This document shows, piece by piece, positions 25,460 to 34,395 of a stretch of 64,000 nt of DNA. This DNA is from an uncultured Nesterenkonia sp. Lineage in GTDB: Bacteria; Actinomycetota; Actinomycetes; Actinomycetales; Micrococcaceae. The position numbers and the translations under genes were made by a program. A model generated the notes under the pieces. It did no database searches and was not told where the DNA came from. It worked only from the letters and a program-made list of their open reading frames with translations. Positions within the stretch are counted from its first letter, which is position 1. Each line of letters begins with the position of its first letter. The stretch lies in contig CANLUC010000005.1 in the NCBI GenBank assembly GCA_947494195.1, positions 1 through 64,000 on the forward strand. The letters are read 5' to 3'.

Positions 25460-26518
25460 TCAGGACTCCAGCAGTCGCTTCCGTTCCTTCTCCACGTCGT
25501 AGTCCGCCGCTGGCCAGCGCAGCTTCAAGTCTGCAAACGCCGCGATCAGCAGCTCCTGGACCGCGAGACGCGAGTACCATTTCCGGTCGGCCCCGATCAC
25601 ATGCCAAGGCGCGTGGTCGGCGTCGGTGGCTTCCACCAGGTACGCATAGACCGACTGGTAGAGGGAGAACTGGGCGCGCGAGTCGGCGTCGGAGGGGTCG
25701 TACTTCCAGTGCTTCTCCTCGCGGTCCAGCCGGGAGACCAGCCGGTCCAACTGCTCTTCGGGAGACACGTGGAGCATGGCCTTGATGATCACGAAGCCCT
25801 GCCGGACGAGTTCGCGCTCGAAGAGGATCAGCGCCTCAGTCCGGCGCTCCAGCTCCTCGGGGCTCTCGGTGCCGGTGATGGTGGGGACCAGCACGTCCTC
25901 GTAGTGGGAGCGGTCAAAGACGCCTACGTGGCCGGGGCGGGGCAGCTTGCGAATCACACGCTCGAGGTAGTGCTCCCGCTTCTCCTCTGGGGTAGGTGCC
26001 CCAAACCCGGCCACGGAGACTCCCATCGGGTCCATCGAGCTGACCACCTGCTTGACCACCCCGCCCTTGCCGGCGGCATCCATACCCTGCAGGATCAGCA
26101 GCACGCGGGGCCCGCGGGCCAGATTGCTCAGCGCGGTCTCGACCTCCGGGGAGAACAGCTCCTCGCGGCGGGTCTTCTCCTGTGGGGAGCGGCGCGGCAC
26201 CCGGGCGGCGATGGCCTTGGCGACCTCACGCTGCTCGGCCTCCGGAGCCGAGACCACATGGGCCCACATGAGCTCCTGGAGGTCAGCCAGCATCTCGGCG
26301 CGTTCGGTGAGCGCATCCTCGCCGTCGTCCTTCTTTCCCTTGAACCCGACCTTCTTGCGCGTCGGTGCATCGGAGAGGCTGAACGGGGAGGCAAACTGGC
26401 TGACCCGCCAGAGACTGCGGGGGTCGCCGTCGAACGGCGTCTTCTTCGCGCCCTTGGGGCCGGGCACGCCCGCTAGCGGCACATCGAGCGGGGCGAGGTT
26501 CTGGTCATCTTTAGGCAC
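25460..26518 (-). CDS. ppk2: Polyphosphate kinase 2 family protein
   Basis: The protein has 352 residues. The GTG at 26518 is chosen because AAGGAGA sits five bases upstream. It has a P-loop kinase fold: Walker A in LILQGMDAAGKGGVVKQV, the lid and Walker B region VFDRSHYEDVLVP, and the C-terminal DRKWYSRLAVQELL motif typical of PPK2-related nucleotide phosphotransferases. It transfers phosphate between polyphosphate and nucleotides. It follows the deacetylase gene by 38 bases on the same strand and may be co-transcribed. It marks the right border of the accessory region. Confidence 0.9.
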   Translation of the reverse strand: MPKDDQNLAPLDVPLAGVPGPKGAKKTPFDGDPRSLWRVSQFASPFSLSDAPTRKKVGFKGKKDDGEDALTERAEMLADLQELMWAHVVSAPEAEQREVAKAIAARVPRRSPQEKTRREELFSPEVETALSNLARGPRVLLILQGMDAAGKGGVVKQVVSSMDPMGVSVAGFGAPTPEEKREHYLERVIRKLPRPGHVGVFDRSHYEDVLVPTITGTESPEELERRTEALILFERELVRQGFVIIKAMLHVSPEEQLDRLVSRLDREEKHWKYDPSDADSRAQFSLYQSVYAYLVEATDADHAPWHVIGADRKWYSRLAVQELLIAAFADLKLRWPAADYDVEKERKRLLES

Positions 26519-26556
26519 GGCGTCTCCTTGAGGCGGGTGGTCTGAGGGCCAGTATG

Positions 26557-27447
26557 TCAGTCCGCGCTGCGTGGCGACCTGCGAAGGAAGTCGTCCGCGA
26601 TGCCGTTGAACTGCGCCCACTTCACTCCTTCGTGGGAGTTGATGTGTTCGATCAGCCGCTCCAGCATCAGCAGCACCTGGGGTCGCCCGGAAACGTCGGG
26701 GTGGATGGTGATGGTGAAGACCGCGTAGTCGCTCTCCCGGTAGACCCAGTCGAACTGGTCGCGCCAGATCCCCTCGAGCTGGCGGGGATTCACGAATCCG
26801 TGGCTGTTGGGGCTGGACTTGATGAACATCATCGGCGGCAGGTCATCGAGGTACCAGGAGGCCGGGATCTCGACCAGGTCGGTCTCCTCGCCGCGGACCA
26901 GCGGTTTCATCCAGGAGCTGGCGGGCTTGTCATAGTCGATCTTGGAGTGTTCCCAGCTGTCCCCGACCCGCACGTAGTAGGGCTCGAAGTCCCGGTGCAT
27001 CAGTGAATGGTCATATTTGATCCCCTGCTCCAGCAGCAGCTCGTTGGTGATGGTGGAGAACTCCCACCAGGGCGCGACGTAGCCGGTGGGACGCCGGCCG
27101 CTGCGCTTCTCGATCAGATCGATGCAGTAGGTCAGGATCTCGGTCTCCTGCTCGCGGGTCATCGCGATCGGGTTCTCGTGGCTGTAGCCGTGCACCCCGA
27201 TCTCATGTCCTGCCGCGACCACCTGATCGAACTGCTCCGGGAAGGTCTCGATGGAATGTCCCGGCCAGAACCAGGTGGAGGGGAGGTCATATTTGGCGAG
27301 CAGCCTGTTCAACCGGGGCACCCCGACCTCGCCGGCAAACATGCCGCGGGAGATGTCACCGGGAGAGTCTTCGCCGCCGTAGGAGCCAAGCCAGCCGCCG
27401 ACCGCGTCGACGTCGATGCCCAGGGCTACATAGATCTCTTTGGCCAT
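26557..27447 (-). CDS. CE4/NodB-type polysaccharide deacetylase family (HpPgdA-like)
   Basis: The protein has 296 residues with no signal peptide. It has a NodB-fold core: the metal site D12/D14 in [10 protein letters not shown], and HGYSH (H86, H90). Later blocks are [10 protein letters not shown] and [13 protein letters not shown]. The loop [23 protein letters not shown] matches the HpPgdA branch, which includes cyclic-imide hydrolases and cytoplasmic enzymes as well as peptidoglycan deacetylases. Lack of an export signal favours a small-molecule amide substrate. It sits between asparaginase and PPK2 on the same strand. Confidence 0.85.
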   Translation of the reverse strand: MAKEIYVALGIDVDAVGGWLGSYGGEDSPGDISRGMFAGEVGVPRLNRLLAKYDLPSTWFWPGHSIETFPEQFDQVVAAGHEIGVHGYSHENPIAMTREQETEILTYCIDLIEKRSGRRPTGYVAPWWEFSTITNELLLEQGIKYDHSLMHRDFEPYYVRVGDSWEHSKIDYDKPASSWMKPLVRGEETDLVEIPASWYLDDLPPMMFIKSSPNSHGFVNPRQLEGIWRDQFDWVYRESDYAVFTITIHPDVSGRPQVLLMLERLIEHINSHEGVKWAQFNGIADDFLRRSPRSAD

Positions 27448-27503
27448 GATCTGTACCTCTTCCGTCTTGTGCCGTTTCTGGTCCGGTCAGTGGTCGTCTG
27501 TCC

Positions 27504-28511
27504 CTACCCCGCTGAGGTCAGCCGCGCCTCCAGCAGCTCTCGGGCTTCTTCTACCGGGTGGGTGCTGCGCAGCAAGGCGAAGAGGATCCGCGCCTGGGTG
27601 GCGGGCAGGTCGCCCAGCGGCGCAGCCCCCGCGGCGACGGCGTCCACCGCTCCCCCTCCCCCGTAGATCACCGCGACAGCTCCGTCGCCGGTGCGGGTGC
27701 CCAGCCCCACCAGCACGCCCTGGGCGGTGGCCTCTTGAATCAACTCGACCAGTGCAGTCCCGGGGTTCCCTGCCCCGGCACCGAGGACGATGACACTTGT
27801 GGCGCCGGCCTCCAGTGCAGCGCGGAGAAGCGTGGCGTCTGCGCCGGGGTACCCCAGCACCATGTCCACCCGCTGGTCCGCAAACCTCTGGTCCGGCAGC
27901 GGGAGCGGCTCTACCCAGAGTGCGCGGGCGAAGAAGCGCGGGCTCGATTCGATGATGGCGCCCAGCGCTCCGCCGCTCCGGTGGCGGAACGGTTGAGGGT
28001 CCAACGTGTGCGCCTTGCGCAGGCCCAGCGCGGCGTGGATCTCCCCGCCGAAGACCAGCAGGACTCCCTGCTCCCTTGAACCCGGAGAGGCGGCGGTGAG
28101 AATGGCGTCGTGGAGATTGCGGGGTCCGTCGCTGTCGGCATGATCGGGGCTGCGCTGCGCGCCGGTGAGAACCACCGGACGGGGATCATCATGGGTGAAG
28201 CCCAGCAGCGCGAGTGTCTCCTCCATCGTGTCCGTGCCATGAGTGACGACGACGCCGTCCACGTCCTCCCGGCGGAGGATCCTCGCGACTGCGTGGGCGA
28301 TGCGGGAGAGGTCCGCGAGGCTGAAGTTGAACGAGTTCTGCACGTCGATGTCCTCGGGCTCCAGCACGACACCGGGACCCAAGTCGCCGAAACCGTGCTC
28401 GTCCAGGGCGCCGATCAGGTCAGCGGCCCCGTCCTTGGCTCGGGATCCGCCCTCGGAGTGCTGCCGTGAGGAGATGGTCCCGCCCGTGGCCAGGACGACG
28501 ATCCGAGTCAT
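27504..28511 (-). CDS. ansA: L-asparaginase (type I/II family)
   Basis: The protein has 335 residues, a full-length asparaginase fold. The first active-site block is VVLATGGTISS (T12) and the second is VVTHGTDTMEET (T93-D94). These supply the two catalytic threonine sites that hydrolyse asparagine to aspartate and ammonia. RPVVLTGAQRSPDHADSDGP is the following conserved strand. No signal peptide is visible, so it is cytoplasmic. It lies 56 bases upstream of the deacetylase-family gene on the same strand. Confidence 0.93.
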   Translation of the reverse strand: MTRIVVLATGGTISSRQHSEGGSRAKDGAADLIGALDEHGFGDLGPGVVLEPEDIDVQNSFNFSLADLSRIAHAVARILRREDVDGVVVTHGTDTMEETLALLGFTHDDPRPVVLTGAQRSPDHADSDGPRNLHDAILTAASPGSREQGVLLVFGGEIHAALGLRKAHTLDPQPFRHRSGGALGAIIESSPRFFARALWVEPLPLPDQRFADQRVDMVLGYPGADATLLRAALEAGATSVIVLGAGAGNPGTALVELIQEATAQGVLVGLGTRTGDGAVAVIYGGGGAVDAVAAGAAPLGDLPATQARILFALLRSTHPVEEARELLEARLTSAG

Positions 28512-28732
28512 GTCAGCCTCGATTCCGCTGGGCGCCGCTTTCCGTTTCTGAGTCCATCACAGACCAGCGGAGAGGACAACGGCCCTCCACTGATTCCCGC
28601 GCCTGTTTCTCAGTGTCACTAAACCGTGTCCGTGGTCACACGTAGAGTGGTTTGCACTGACGCGGAACCCGTTTTGTTCAACGCGTCGGTGCACTGGATC
28701 TACCGGTGAATGACCCGAGGGAAAGGGACACC

Positions 28733-29428
28733 ATGAATCACCCGCACCAGAACGATCATTCTTCCACCGACTACCCCACTGAACAGCATCAGGCTTATCC
28801 GGGCCCGGGAGCGGGAGGCGGCGCGCAGGAACCTGCAGACGCCGAGACCGTGGGCCAGCCGAAGAAGAAGCGACGCTGGCCCTGGATCGTCGGAATCTTC
28901 GTGGCGCTGTTTGCAGGCGTCGGCATCGGCGCCGGTGGAGAGCCCGAGCCGGAGGTTGTGACCGAAACGGAGACCGAGACCGTCACCGAGGAGGTCGAGG
29001 TAGAAGTCGAGCCGGCGGACCTGGATGAGCGACGCGATGTCATTGCCGAGGATGAGGAGGCCTTGGAGGTTCGAACCGCCGAGCTTGATGACCGTGAAGC
29101 AGCTCTCGACGAACGGGAGGAAGGTCTGGAGTCCCAGGCCCAGGAGGCAGCCGAGGCCGAGGACGCGGTCCAGGAGGAGGAGCAGACATCCAGCTCGGGA
29201 GCGATCCCCGGATCAGGCACCTTCATAGTCGGCGAAGACGTCCAGCCCGGGACCTATCGCACGGAGGGCGGCTCAGGCTACTGCTATTGGGCACGCCTCT
29301 CCGGGCTCAGCGGTGAGTTTGGGGACATCATCACGAATGGTCTTCCCGATGGTCAGGGATTCGTGACCATCGCGGAGACCGACGTCGCGTTCGAGACCAG
29401 TGACTGCGGCGAATGGACGGCTCAGTAG
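28733..29428 (+). CDS. Membrane protein with coiled coil and C-terminal extracellular domain
   Basis: The protein has 231 residues from the ATG at 28733 (GGGA upstream); an earlier in-frame start is weaker. The N-terminus is Pro/Gly-rich and disordered, with KKKRRW before a single transmembrane helix (about residues 50-67). A Glu/Thr-rich repeat (ETETETVTEEVEVEVE) follows, then a long acidic coiled coil. The C-terminal domain has SGTFIVGEDVQPGTYRTEGG and SGYCYWARL, ending in SDCGEW. It is found at the end of many actinobacterial lipoproteins. The two Cys may pair. Function unknown. Confidence 0.7.
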   Translation: MNHPHQNDHSSTDYPTEQHQAYPGPGAGGGAQEPADAETVGQPKKKRRWPWIVGIFVALFAGVGIGAGGEPEPEVVTETETETVTEEVEVEVEPADLDERRDVIAEDEEALEVRTAELDDREAALDEREEGLESQAQEAAEAEDAVQEEEQTSSSGAIPGSGTFIVGEDVQPGTYRTEGGSGYCYWARLSGLSGEFGDIITNGLPDGQGFVTIAETDVAFETSDCGEWTAQ

Positions 29429-29444
29429 GTCCTTGCTAAAGAGA

Positions 29445-29509
29445 AGGAGGGGCCGTCCCTGCCCACGTCCAGAGCACGCGAGCTGGAACCGAGTGGGGCG
29501 GCCCCTCCT
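29445..29509. terminator. Bidirectional terminator candidate
   Basis: AGGAGGGGCCG (29445-29455) and CGGCCCCTCCT (29499-29509) form a perfect 11-bp GC-rich stem around a 43-base loop. It lies between two converging genes that end at 29428 and 29527, the expected place for a shared terminator. Confidence 0.5.
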
Positions 29510-29526
29510 CTGGGCGTGGACCAAGC

Positions 29527-30129
29527 TCACATCTCGGTGATCTCGACCTGAGCCTTCTCCTTGCGGCCGAAGGCCCAGAGCAGCAGCTCTTCTGGTGCGC
29601 CCTTGATCTGGCGCTGCGGGGCTGACGCTGGGCCCGCCGTCGTCGTGCCGTAACCGGGGCTGACGAAGGTGATGCGCTGCTTCGCGCCGCGCGCTGCCAT
29701 CGGGAACATCAGACCGCCCTGCCTCCAGAGCCGTTTGCGCAGCTTCTCGGAGATCACTCGCGGGCTGGCCGGATCGAACTCGGGCTGCGCGCGCAGAACG
29801 TCTTCGGTGTGGATGTAGAACTCCGCGGTGTTCATCATGTCGTTCAGCGGCGGGAGCGTCTGCGGGAAGTACGGCGGCGGTCCGGCCTCCGCGCGCTTGA
29901 CCAGTTCCGCGTACCCAGTGTTGCGCAGGTTCTGCAGCGCCTTGCTCGCCCAGTCCCCGACCGGCGGCAGCTTCGGACCGAACATCAGATCCGGGCGAGA
30001 ATCCCGGATCACGATGTGCAGTGCGAGGTCCTCGGCCGCCCACCCTTCACAGAGCGTCGGCGCATCGGCGGTCACGCCACGCAGGGCGGTGACCAGGGCT
30101 TGGCGTTGCTCAGAAGCTGTTGAGGTCAT
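29527..30129 (-). CDS. TIGR03085-family metal-binding protein (mycothiol-linked DinB-like fold)
   Basis: The protein has 200 residues. The N-terminal helices TLCEGWAAEDLALHI and the second-helix block NTAEFYIHTEDVLRAQP match the actinobacterial TIGR03085 family. This family belongs to the DinB/maleylpyruvate-isomerase N-terminal fold and uses His/Glu residues to hold a metal. Mycothiol-dependent chemistry is known for relatives. The enzyme reaction for this subgroup is not established. It is divergent from the TspO gene. Confidence 0.85.
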   Translation of the reverse strand: MTSTASEQRQALVTALRGVTADAPTLCEGWAAEDLALHIVIRDSRPDLMFGPKLPPVGDWASKALQNLRNTGYAELVKRAEAGPPPYFPQTLPPLNDMMNTAEFYIHTEDVLRAQPEFDPASPRVISEKLRKRLWRQGGLMFPMAARGAKQRITFVSPGYGTTTAGPASAPQRQIKGAPEELLLWAFGRKEKAQVEITEM

Positions 30130-30182
30130 AGGCCCAAGTGTAAGGTCGGGTCCATCAGATGGGTACGGGAAGGACCACCGAC

Positions 30183-30746
30183 ATGACGCACGACACGCCC
30201 TCCGCCGCCAGCCCGGACACCCCGGTCGAGACTGGTCCCACGTCCAGCCCGGACTCCTCGATCAGACAGATCGTCGCGCTGATTCTCTTCGTGGTGATCC
30301 CGCAGGCTGTGGGGCTGCTGGGGAGCCTGTTGACCTCGGAACAGACTGACGGCTGGTATGCCGAGGCGGACAAGGCACCGTGGACCCCGCCCGACGCGGT
30401 CTTCGGGCCTGTCTGGACCGTGCTGTACCTGCTCATGGGCGTGGCGGCGTGGCTGATCTGGCGCAAACGGCACTGGATCAACGCTCGGCCCGCGCTGAGC
30501 ATCTTTGTGACGCAGCTGGTCCTGAACAGCATCTGGTCCCCGTTGTTCTTCGGCGGCTACCCGTGGTTCGGCGCCGCTGCGCTGTGGATGGCTATGGCGC
30601 TCATTCTGGTGCTGATCATCGCCATCATCGAGACGATGCGCAGGTTCTGGCCGATCTCCCGAGTGGCAGCGCTGCTGCTGAGCCCGTACCTGGCGTGGAC
30701 GATCTACGCCTCCACGCTGAACCTCTACATCGCCATCACTGACTGA
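30183..30746 (+). CDS. tspO: TspO/MBR family tryptophan-rich sensory protein
   Basis: The protein has 187 residues from the ATG at 30183 (AAGGA nine bases upstream). A Pro/Ser-rich N-terminal extension of about 30 residues precedes the five-helix TspO domain. Family landmarks are DKAPWTPPDAVFGPVWTVLYLLMGVAAWLIW, NSIWSPLFFG, and a final LAWTIYASTLNLYI. TspO proteins bind porphyrins and act in tetrapyrrole or oxidative-stress signalling. The extension is longer than in most members. Confidence 0.93.
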   Translation: MTHDTPSAASPDTPVETGPTSSPDSSIRQIVALILFVVIPQAVGLLGSLLTSEQTDGWYAEADKAPWTPPDAVFGPVWTVLYLLMGVAAWLIWRKRHWINARPALSIFVTQLVLNSIWSPLFFGGYPWFGAAALWMAMALILVLIIAIIETMRRFWPISRVAALLLSPYLAWTIYASTLNLYIAITD

Positions 30747-30770
30747 GCATCCTGTTTGCGAGCCGACGCC

Positions 30771-31367
30771 TCAAACCCCCGTCGGTGCGCGTCCCGCCAA
30801 TTCCGCAACCGCAGCTGTGAATGCTCCGAGATCCCGCCGCGCATCTTCCGGCGCAGTTTGCGGACTGTGCAATGTAGCCCCCCGAGACTCCAGTCCCGCA
30901 TGGAGCATAAGGTTGTCCCGCATCCCGTGGTCCTCCACCATGGTGCGGTCCGAAGCCCAGAGCTTCCCCTGACACCGGTACGGATTCTCGCCGCCGTAGG
31001 CGTCGAACGTGACGCGATCGCGATAAGCCCGCGGGTCGTTGCTATAGGCCGCAATCTTCTTTCCGAGAGCCGCCGCAAAGCTCAGTTCATAGACTGTCCC
31101 AACGTCCGCACTTACTCCCCGAAACGGCGTGAGATTGGCGATGCAGGCCCCTGCACGTTTGACAAGCTCCTCATTCCGACGACTGATCTCAACCCCGATC
31201 GTCCACGGTGTGCCGGCCGGGAGTGCGCCCATCTCCGCAGGCAGAGACACCGGCTCAAGTCCGTGCGCCCGGAGTATGGCGCGCTTCGCCTCGATGAGCT
31301 CTCGACCGTCCGGAAAAAAGACCTCGGGACCTGCCAAGTAGACACTCAGGCGCCGAGTCATTCTCAC
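30771..31367 (-). CDS. Nucleoside 2-deoxyribosyltransferase
   Basis: The protein has 198 residues. The GTG at 31367 overlaps the stop of the upstream amidohydrolase gene by four bases; an ATG two codons in is an alternative. Motifs are VYLAGPEVF, ANLTPFRGVSADVGTVYELSFAAALGK with catalytic glutamate E94, and a C-terminal HGMRDNLML. The enzyme cleaves or exchanges the glycosidic bond of 2'-deoxyribonucleosides. It is the last gene of the tight amidohydrolase unit and fits nucleoside or base salvage. Confidence 0.92.
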   Translation of the reverse strand: MRMTRRLSVYLAGPEVFFPDGRELIEAKRAILRAHGLEPVSLPAEMGALPAGTPWTIGVEISRRNEELVKRAGACIANLTPFRGVSADVGTVYELSFAAALGKKIAAYSNDPRAYRDRVTFDAYGGENPYRCQGKLWASDRTMVEDHGMRDNLMLHAGLESRGATLHSPQTAPEDARRDLGAFTAAVAELAGRAPTGV

Positions 31368-32731
31368 GCGACCATCCGCGCGAGATCTACCTGGCGGACT
31401 GAAGCACGCGCCCTGATCTCTTCAGTATCGATAGTGGTGACTTCTCGGTCCGAGACTACAATCTCGCCGTCGACGAGCACCGTGTGAACGTCCCTGCCAG
31501 AGGCGCACTCGAACAGGAATGCCTCTGCGGATGAATACCCGGCAGCGTCGGGACCGTCCGTCCCTATCAACACCACATCGGCCCGCTTTCCTGCTTCCAA
31601 CGAACCTGTATATCCGTCCGTAGCCATCGCCCGGGCCCCACCCGTGACCGCCATGCTGAGTGGTTCTTCGAGCCCTACGGCGTTGCGGTTGTGTACCGGT
31701 GTTCCCTCGAGGTACTGCTGACCCACGCGGGTCAACATGGCGATGCGGAACATGTCCAACGTGCCAGCGTTGGCGACACCGTCGGTCCCGAGGCCGATGT
31801 CCACCCCCTTCCTCCACATTTTAAGGGCTGGGGCCGCACCGATCGCATAGTTTCCCTTGGAACAGTGAGCCGCAGAGACCCGGTGCTTCGCATATAGCTC
31901 CACATCCTCGATGCTTGCCAGAACCGAATGCGCACCGTGCAGAGTCGCATCGAAGACACCGAGACTGACGAGATAGTCGAGAGGTCTTTGGCCGAAATTC
32001 TCCAATGCGTAGTCGATCTCATAGGTGCCCTCCACCAGGTGGGTGTGCACCTTCACCCCACGCGCCTTGGCCTCTCGGTGAATGGCCGTGACGAGCTCTG
32101 TGCTACATACGACGATCTGGCGCAGGGACATACATGCGGTTACTCGGGTTGAACCGTCTGGATCAGAAGGCCACGCCTCCACTAGTTCGATGTTCCGACG
32201 CAATGCCTCCTCCGTACTCATCTGCATGGACCCAGGAATCCTCGCCCCTCCATCCATAGTGCTGAGGGAGACGGCCCCTCGGATTCCAGTCTCTACAGCC
32301 GCTTTCGCCATCGAATCTGGGTGGGGTCCGCCAGCCTCAAAGAACGAAGTTGTGCCGGTCGCCAGCATCGAGCTGTAGGCGAGATGGCCCGAGAGTTCGA
32401 CATCGCTACTTGTGAGTGAGTTTTCGAACGGCACGAGGTACTCGCGCCAGGTAGGAACGCGCAACGCTCTCTTCCGTCCAAGAGTGGAGAGGAGACCCCG
32501 CATTAGGGTCTGCGCCGTGTGAATATGTGCATCGGTGAGGCCCGGCATCGCGATCTTGCCCGAGGCGAAGAGTCGTTTGTTCGGCTTGTAACGGGCACTC
32601 AGTTCCGAGGTGGCACCGACCGCGACGATCTTGCCTTTATGCACCGCGATGGCACCGTCAGGAATAATGGTGCCTGCGCGGTCGAACGTCACGACATGCG
32701 CATTTTGGACGAGCGTATCGATCGTAATCAT
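31364..32731 (-). CDS. Amidohydrolase (TrzA/SsnA/cytosine-deaminase-like)
   Basis: The protein has 455 residues with an amidohydrolase TIM barrel and complete metal signature: DAHIHT (H69, H71), VHTHLVEG, LHGAHS, and the catalytic-aspartate strand GLGTDGVANAG. A small beta domain is formed by both termini (VQNAHVVTFD... and ADVVLIGTDG... VLVDGEIV). The subgroup hydrolyses exocyclic amino or chloro groups on heterocyclic rings such as triazines, guanine or adenosine derivatives. It lies between transport genes and a deoxyribosyltransferase, so a nucleobase-type substrate is the best guess. Confidence 0.9.
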   Translation of the reverse strand: MITIDTLVQNAHVVTFDRAGTIIPDGAIAVHKGKIVAVGATSELSARYKPNKRLFASGKIAMPGLTDAHIHTAQTLMRGLLSTLGRKRALRVPTWREYLVPFENSLTSSDVELSGHLAYSSMLATGTTSFFEAGGPHPDSMAKAAVETGIRGAVSLSTMDGGARIPGSMQMSTEEALRRNIELVEAWPSDPDGSTRVTACMSLRQIVVCSTELVTAIHREAKARGVKVHTHLVEGTYEIDYALENFGQRPLDYLVSLGVFDATLHGAHSVLASIEDVELYAKHRVSAAHCSKGNYAIGAAPALKMWRKGVDIGLGTDGVANAGTLDMFRIAMLTRVGQQYLEGTPVHNRNAVGLEEPLSMAVTGGARAMATDGYTGSLEAGKRADVVLIGTDGPDAAGYSSAEAFLFECASGRDVHTVLVDGEIVVSDREVTTIDTEEIRARASVRQVDLARMVA

Positions 32732-32802
32732 GGATAGATGTCTCCAATGGGTCGGCGGAAGCTAGAATCGGATCTCTAGTGAAGTCGCATGGCGCGGACG
32801 TA

Positions 32803-34395
32803 TCAGCCCGTGCCGAGCCTGCGAGTGATGAACCGGTCGGTGATGGTCAGCAGCCCGTGGAGTGCGAGCGCAAAGACTGCGAGCAAGATGCCGCCAGTCC
32901 AAAGTAGGTAGTAGTCAGCCTGTGTGGACGCCAGTGTCAGCATGTGCCCCAGGCCTTGCCCCGTGGCCAGCCATTCGGCAAGCGTCGCGCCAGCAATTGC
33001 TCCGGGAATCGCCACTCGGGCTGCAGCCAACATGGATGGGATGGCATACATCAGGCGCACGTAGCGCACCGTCTGACGGACGCTTCCCCCCGAAGCTCGC
33101 ACCAAGTTCGCAGCTCCGGTCGGGGTCGACCGCAGACCCTGCATTACCGTGACCAATGTGGGGAAGAACGTCACCAAAGTCACGACCACCGTCACTCCCA
33201 GGATCCCTCTGCCGAATAGCAGCACAATAAGTGGTGTCAGAGCCGCGAGCGGCACCGAACGCAGCACTACGGCCATCGGCATAAATGTCCTGGCCAGCAG
33301 GGGAAAGGCGTCCATCGCAACTGCGGCCAGTACGGCTATCACAGAACCGACTACAAAGCCCACGCCAGCGTCGATGGCTGTCTGCGCCAGCGCCTCGGAA
33401 AACTGTGACCAGAACACCGCGGGCGAGGTGCCGAAGATGGGGTGTCCGCTGGTCACGTAGGTGAATACGTCCCACGGGCCCTTAGTGAAGAAGGAATCGA
33501 AGCCGAATACCGTCCGTAGCGACTGCCAGCCTCCCAACAGCAAAGCAACTGTGACCACAGAGGCGACAGCTGATGGGACGACACCCGACTTCTTGGCGTC
33601 AGCCCCGGCCACTGACAGTCCCACTGCCGCTTCACTAGCGGCCCACGGCACAAAGACCTTCGCTATGAGGGTCACAAGGCCGTAACCCAGGGCGGCTACC
33701 AGTCCGACCAGCACAGCGATCGCCCACGTGCGGTCGATCAACAGTCCCTGTTGGGCGTTGACCAACAGCGTTCCCAATCCTTGGTGTGCTCCAAAGAACT
33801 CACTGATCAGGGCTCCAAGGATGGCCGCAGGAACGGCAATCTGGAGAGCCGAGACAAAACTCGGCACCGCAGCCGCGAAGCGGACATGGCGCAGAGCTTG
33901 CCAGTTCCCTCCTCCGGTTGCCTTTACAAGGTCAAGGGCACTTTGATCCGCTTGACGAAGCCCAAAGAGAATGCCGATTAGTGCCGGGAAATACACCTGG
34001 AGTGCTGTGATGACCACGCGGCCTGCTTCGTTGGACAGTGCCACCACTAAGATAGGAGCAATCGCCACCGTTGGTATGACGTTGACAATGACGCCGATAC
34101 GCAGCACAACAGGCTCTGCCGGACGCACTAACAATCCTAGGACTGCCAGGGGGATGACAACCCCGACACCGGCCAAGAGACCGTAGAAGGCAGTGGTGAG
34201 GGTCGGGCCAGCGTGGCTTGCCAGTAGCGGCGCATCCACAATCACCTGTGTCGCGAGTTCCCAAGGGTACGGGACTAGATCTGCTTCTCTGAGCATCGTG
34301 GCGGCAGCCAACCAGACGACAAGGGTGCTCACGGCTGCCAGAACCGCAGGCCGCGCCAACCAGCCCGTGCGTCGCGTCGTCACCAAAGCCGTCAT
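32803..34395 (-). CDS. ABC transporter permease, two BPD_transp_1 domains fused
   Basis: The protein has 530 residues. Two copies of the binding-protein-dependent permease domain lie in one chain (about 55-270 and 330-525), each with its own EAA-type coupling loop: ALDLVKATGGGNWQALRHVRFAAAVP in the first and AANLVRASGGSVRQTVRYVRLMYAIP in the second. Most relatives have a single domain and form homodimers, so this is a gene fusion or internal duplication. It is coupled to the ATPase gene by ATGA overlap at 34392-34395. Confidence 0.9.
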   Translation of the reverse strand: MTALVTTRRTGWLARPAVLAAVSTLVVWLAAATMLREADLVPYPWELATQVIVDAPLLASHAGPTLTTAFYGLLAGVGVVIPLAVLGLLVRPAEPVVLRIGVIVNVIPTVAIAPILVVALSNEAGRVVITALQVYFPALIGILFGLRQADQSALDLVKATGGGNWQALRHVRFAAAVPSFVSALQIAVPAAILGALISEFFGAHQGLGTLLVNAQQGLLIDRTWAIAVLVGLVAALGYGLVTLIAKVFVPWAASEAAVGLSVAGADAKKSGVVPSAVASVVTVALLLGGWQSLRTVFGFDSFFTKGPWDVFTYVTSGHPIFGTSPAVFWSQFSEALAQTAIDAGVGFVVGSVIAVLAAVAMDAFPLLARTFMPMAVVLRSVPLAALTPLIVLLFGRGILGVTVVVTLVTFFPTLVTVMQGLRSTPTGAANLVRASGGSVRQTVRYVRLMYAIPSMLAAARVAIPGAIAGATLAEWLATGQGLGHMLTLASTQADYYLLWTGGILLAVFALALHGLLTITDRFITRRLGTG

